Source: Saccharibacillus kuerlensis DSM 22868 (lineage in GTDB: Bacteria; Bacillota; Bacilli; Paenibacillales; Paenibacillaceae). Taken from it: 64,000 nt of DNA. This document shows positions 62,359-64,000 of the stretch, in pieces. Location of the stretch: the NCBI RefSeq assembly GCF_000378145.1, contig NZ_KB899294.1, positions 1-64,000 on the forward strand. Direction: 5' to 3'. The position numbers and the translations under genes are program-made. Positions within the stretch are counted from its first letter, which is position 1. Each line of letters starts with the position of its first letter. The notes under the pieces were generated by a model. It saw nothing but the letters and a program-made list of their open reading frames with translations. It was not told the DNA's origin and searched no databases.

Positions 62359-63647
62359 TGGAGAGCCAGACGCTGCTGATCCTGCTGGTTGTCGGAACAA
62401 CGCTGGTTATGGCCGTACAGATCAACTTTTATTTCAATTCCGTATTCGGCCGGGAGCGGAGCAAATCAAGCAAGAAGTATTGGATTGCCGCTTTTCTGCC
62501 GCTGGCCTTCTTCTATCTGCTATGGGATCTGCCGGATCTGCCGTCTTCGCTGATGGCGCTGGGGATCATATTTCTGTTCGCGCAGGGGTATGAGGTGTCA
62601 CAGAAGCTCAAAGTCATGTTCGCCATTCTGTACGCGGTGCTGCTGACGCTGATTAATCTGATTATGCTTTATCTGCTTCATCCCTCCCTGCAGGTGCATG
62701 AGGCGAAACCCGACGGTGTACCTGAACGCATGCTGCTTACTCTGACGCTGCTGATCGGCTGCACCGTCATGTTCGCGGTTATTCAAGCGATCCGTCTTGT
62801 TGTCAAAAAACGCCGTTTTCCGCTGGAATCACGCTATTCGTTAGTATTTCTGTGCGTGCCGCTGATCAGCATCTATCTGGTCAACGTCTTCACCCTTTAC
62901 AGCGAGAAAAATATTCATTATTTCCTGTCGGTATTTGGCTTTATCGTATTGAACGTACTCGTTGTCTATATGCTCGATACCGTCATTGCAAGATTTCAGT
63001 TGACTCTTCAGAACGACCGGATGCAGAGCCAGATGGATTATCAAGACGCTAATTACGAGAAAACGGTACACAGCTTCAAAGAGATCAAACGCATCATTCA
63101 CGACACGAACAAGCATCTGCTTGTCGTGGCCGAGTATATTGAACGGGGGCGCGGCGAAGAAGCCAGGGAACATATTCGGACAATGCTCAATGAGATCGAT
63201 AACGCCTATCAGCGGGTCAATACCGGCAATCTTGTGGTCGATGCGCTGGTCACGAATGCGCTGAACGTGGCCGGGGCGAATGGCATTCGGATGGACACCG
63301 AGCTGTCTCTGCGCGAACCGGAGCTGCCGATCGAGCGCTATGATTTATGCGTCGTACTCGGCAATATGCTGGATAATGCCGTCGAAGCTTCCAAATCAAT
63401 CCGAATGGCCGAAGATCGTCATGTCCGTATCCAGATCCGTTCAAGCGAGAAGGCACTGTTTATTCGCGTACGCAACCGGACGGAACGGGAAGTAGCCGAC
63501 CTGCACAGCCGCAAATCCAATCCGGAAGATCATGGATTCGGACTGACCAATATTGAACGGATGTGCGACAAATATGGAGGGCATATGACGATCGAGACGG
63601 AGCATTTGACGTTCGACAATATGGTCATGCTGCCTTTTCCCAAATGA
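62355..63647 (+). CDS. AgrC-like GHKL sensor histidine kinase
   Basis: 430 residues. Six or seven N-terminal transmembrane helices (about 1-215), then a short dimerisation helix with the phospho-acceptor His (RIIHDTNKHLLVV, about 252) and a GHKL ATPase domain (VVLGNMLDNAVEA; HGFGLTNIERMCDKYGG). Partner of the LytTR regulator with which it overlaps by four bases (ATGATG). This class often senses peptides, but no peptide precursor or AgrB-type processing gene is visible here. Confidence 0.9.
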   Translation: MMESQTLLILLVVGTTLVMAVQINFYFNSVFGRERSKSSKKYWIAAFLPLAFFYLLWDLPDLPSSLMALGIIFLFAQGYEVSQKLKVMFAILYAVLLTLINLIMLYLLHPSLQVHEAKPDGVPERMLLTLTLLIGCTVMFAVIQAIRLVVKKRRFPLESRYSLVFLCVPLISIYLVNVFTLYSEKNIHYFLSVFGFIVLNVLVVYMLDTVIARFQLTLQNDRMQSQMDYQDANYEKTVHSFKEIKRIIHDTNKHLLVVAEYIERGRGEEAREHIRTMLNEIDNAYQRVNTGNLVVDALVTNALNVAGANGIRMDTELSLREPELPIERYDLCVVLGNMLDNAVEASKSIRMAEDRHVRIQIRSSEKALFIRVRNRTEREVADLHSRKSNPEDHGFGLTNIERMCDKYGGHMTIETEHLTFDNMVMLPFPK

Positions 63648-63651
63648 AATA

Positions 63652-63685
63652 GACTCTTGAACATGTCGTTCAGGGGTCTTTTTTT
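63652..63685 (+). terminator. Terminator of the two-component operon
   Basis: GACTCTTGAAC-ATGTC-GTTCAGGGGTC stem followed by seven T. Confidence 0.88.
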
Positions 63686-63774
63686 GCATTTCGGCGCTTT
63701 TATATATAGAGAACTTTCCTTTCGGCTATGCTGAACGCATGGATCGAATTCGACAATGCGGAAGGGGAATGGAT

Positions 63775-64000
63775 ATGAAGGACAAGAGAAATCGTATAAA
63801 TGACAAGAGAAACAAATGGAAAAAGGGCAGTACAGCTGCGATAGCGGCACTCCTACTGGCTTTGCCAGCGGCACAAGGAGGAAATGTACTGGCGGCGGAA
63901 TCATCGACATCCACGGCATCGACACCAACGGTACCAGCGCTGATGGCATCAGCACCAACGGCACCAACATCATCGACACAAACGGCAGCAGCACCAGCAC
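63775..64000 (+). CDS. Secreted low-complexity protein, 3' truncated by the window
   Basis: Only the first 75 residues are in view. A Lys/Arg-rich start (MKDKRNRINDKRNKWKKG), a hydrophobic signal core (AAIAALLLALPAAQGG), likely cleavage after VLAA, then an Ala/Ser/Thr/Pro-rich repeat region. GAAGGGGA precedes the ATG. The function lies beyond the edge. The antisense frame is a shadow of the repeats. Confidence 0.7.
   Translation, partial: MKDKRNRINDKRNKWKKGSTAAIAALLLALPAAQGGNVLAAESSTSTASTPTVPALMASAPTAPTSSTQTAAAPA

Noticed and set aside
63530-64000. Minus-strand frame at the right edge
   Set aside because: Low-complexity shadow of the secreted protein's Ala/Thr/Ser repeats and the preceding terminator.

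Overview
The window most likely comes from a moderately GC-rich member of the Paenibacillaceae (Paenibacillus or Saccharibacillus type). The grounds are Bacillus-type AAGGAGG ribosome-binding sites with frequent GTG and TTG starts, a proline T-box upstream of proS, CcpA-type cre sites, an S-layer-anchored (SLH) GH9 cellulase, a class D sortase, and a PadR operon with 'permease prefix' FtsW-like proteins. No tRNA, rRNA, CRISPR array or intact transposase was seen. The genus assignment is inference.

Layout. 1-8116 is a mannose-glycan degradation island on the minus strand: two large GH38 alpha-mannosidases with the 3' stump of a GH125 alpha-mannosidase between them and a discoidin-domain stump beside them, so the locus has been partly deleted. 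8255-13699 (minus) holds a HTH-methyltransferase fusion, a hybrid histidine kinase and a zinc-ribbon/membrane protein pair. 14104-30213 (plus) is the most unusual region: seven co-directional genes encoding a secreted/anchored vWA protein, a tubulin/FtsZ-like GTPase, a second protein that looks like its degenerate paralogue, a multi-pass membrane vWA protein, a small beta-rich protein, a zinc-ribbon TRAFAC-type GTPase and a membrane-anchored GAP1-type protein. The gene set resembles computationally described vWA/GTPase/GAP1 conflict systems and is the best candidate here for an undescribed system.

30400-42253 is mixed: a GGDEF protein with a degraded EAL domain, a WG-repeat lipoprotein, a GNAT enzyme, an aldo-keto reductase, a MerR-ABC transporter operon ending in two tiny overlapping ORFs, a VanZ-like gene and a DUF2750 gene. 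Two AT-rich islets (about 30300-30950 and 41020-41725) look imported. 42870-55127 carries the SLH-anchored cellulase with a perfect cre site, an FAD oxidoreductase, an alpha/beta hydrolase, a PadR operon with two SEDS (FtsW/RodA-like) paralogues, and an M14 carboxypeptidase. 55215-57252 is T-box-proS.

57258-60866 is a cyclic-di-GMP-controlled surface module. A class D sortase and two secreted transglutaminase-like paralogues follow c-di-GMP-I (GEMM-I) riboswitches. These are doubled in front of the sortase and the first paralogue, and only a decayed version remains before the second. The window ends with an AgrCA-like LytTR/GHKL two-component pair and the start of a secreted protein.

A noncoding repeat family occurs four times (1-232, 9205-9743, 24073-24257, 42306-42719). 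The complete copies carry four 24-bp palindromes (AATAAGTGC-N6-GCACTTATT) whose starts are spaced exactly 50, 61 and 50 bp apart, in one orientation or the reverse. The best-preserved copy has terminal inverted repeats like a MITE. Gaps elsewhere are rich in degenerate 9-29-bp tandem repeats.
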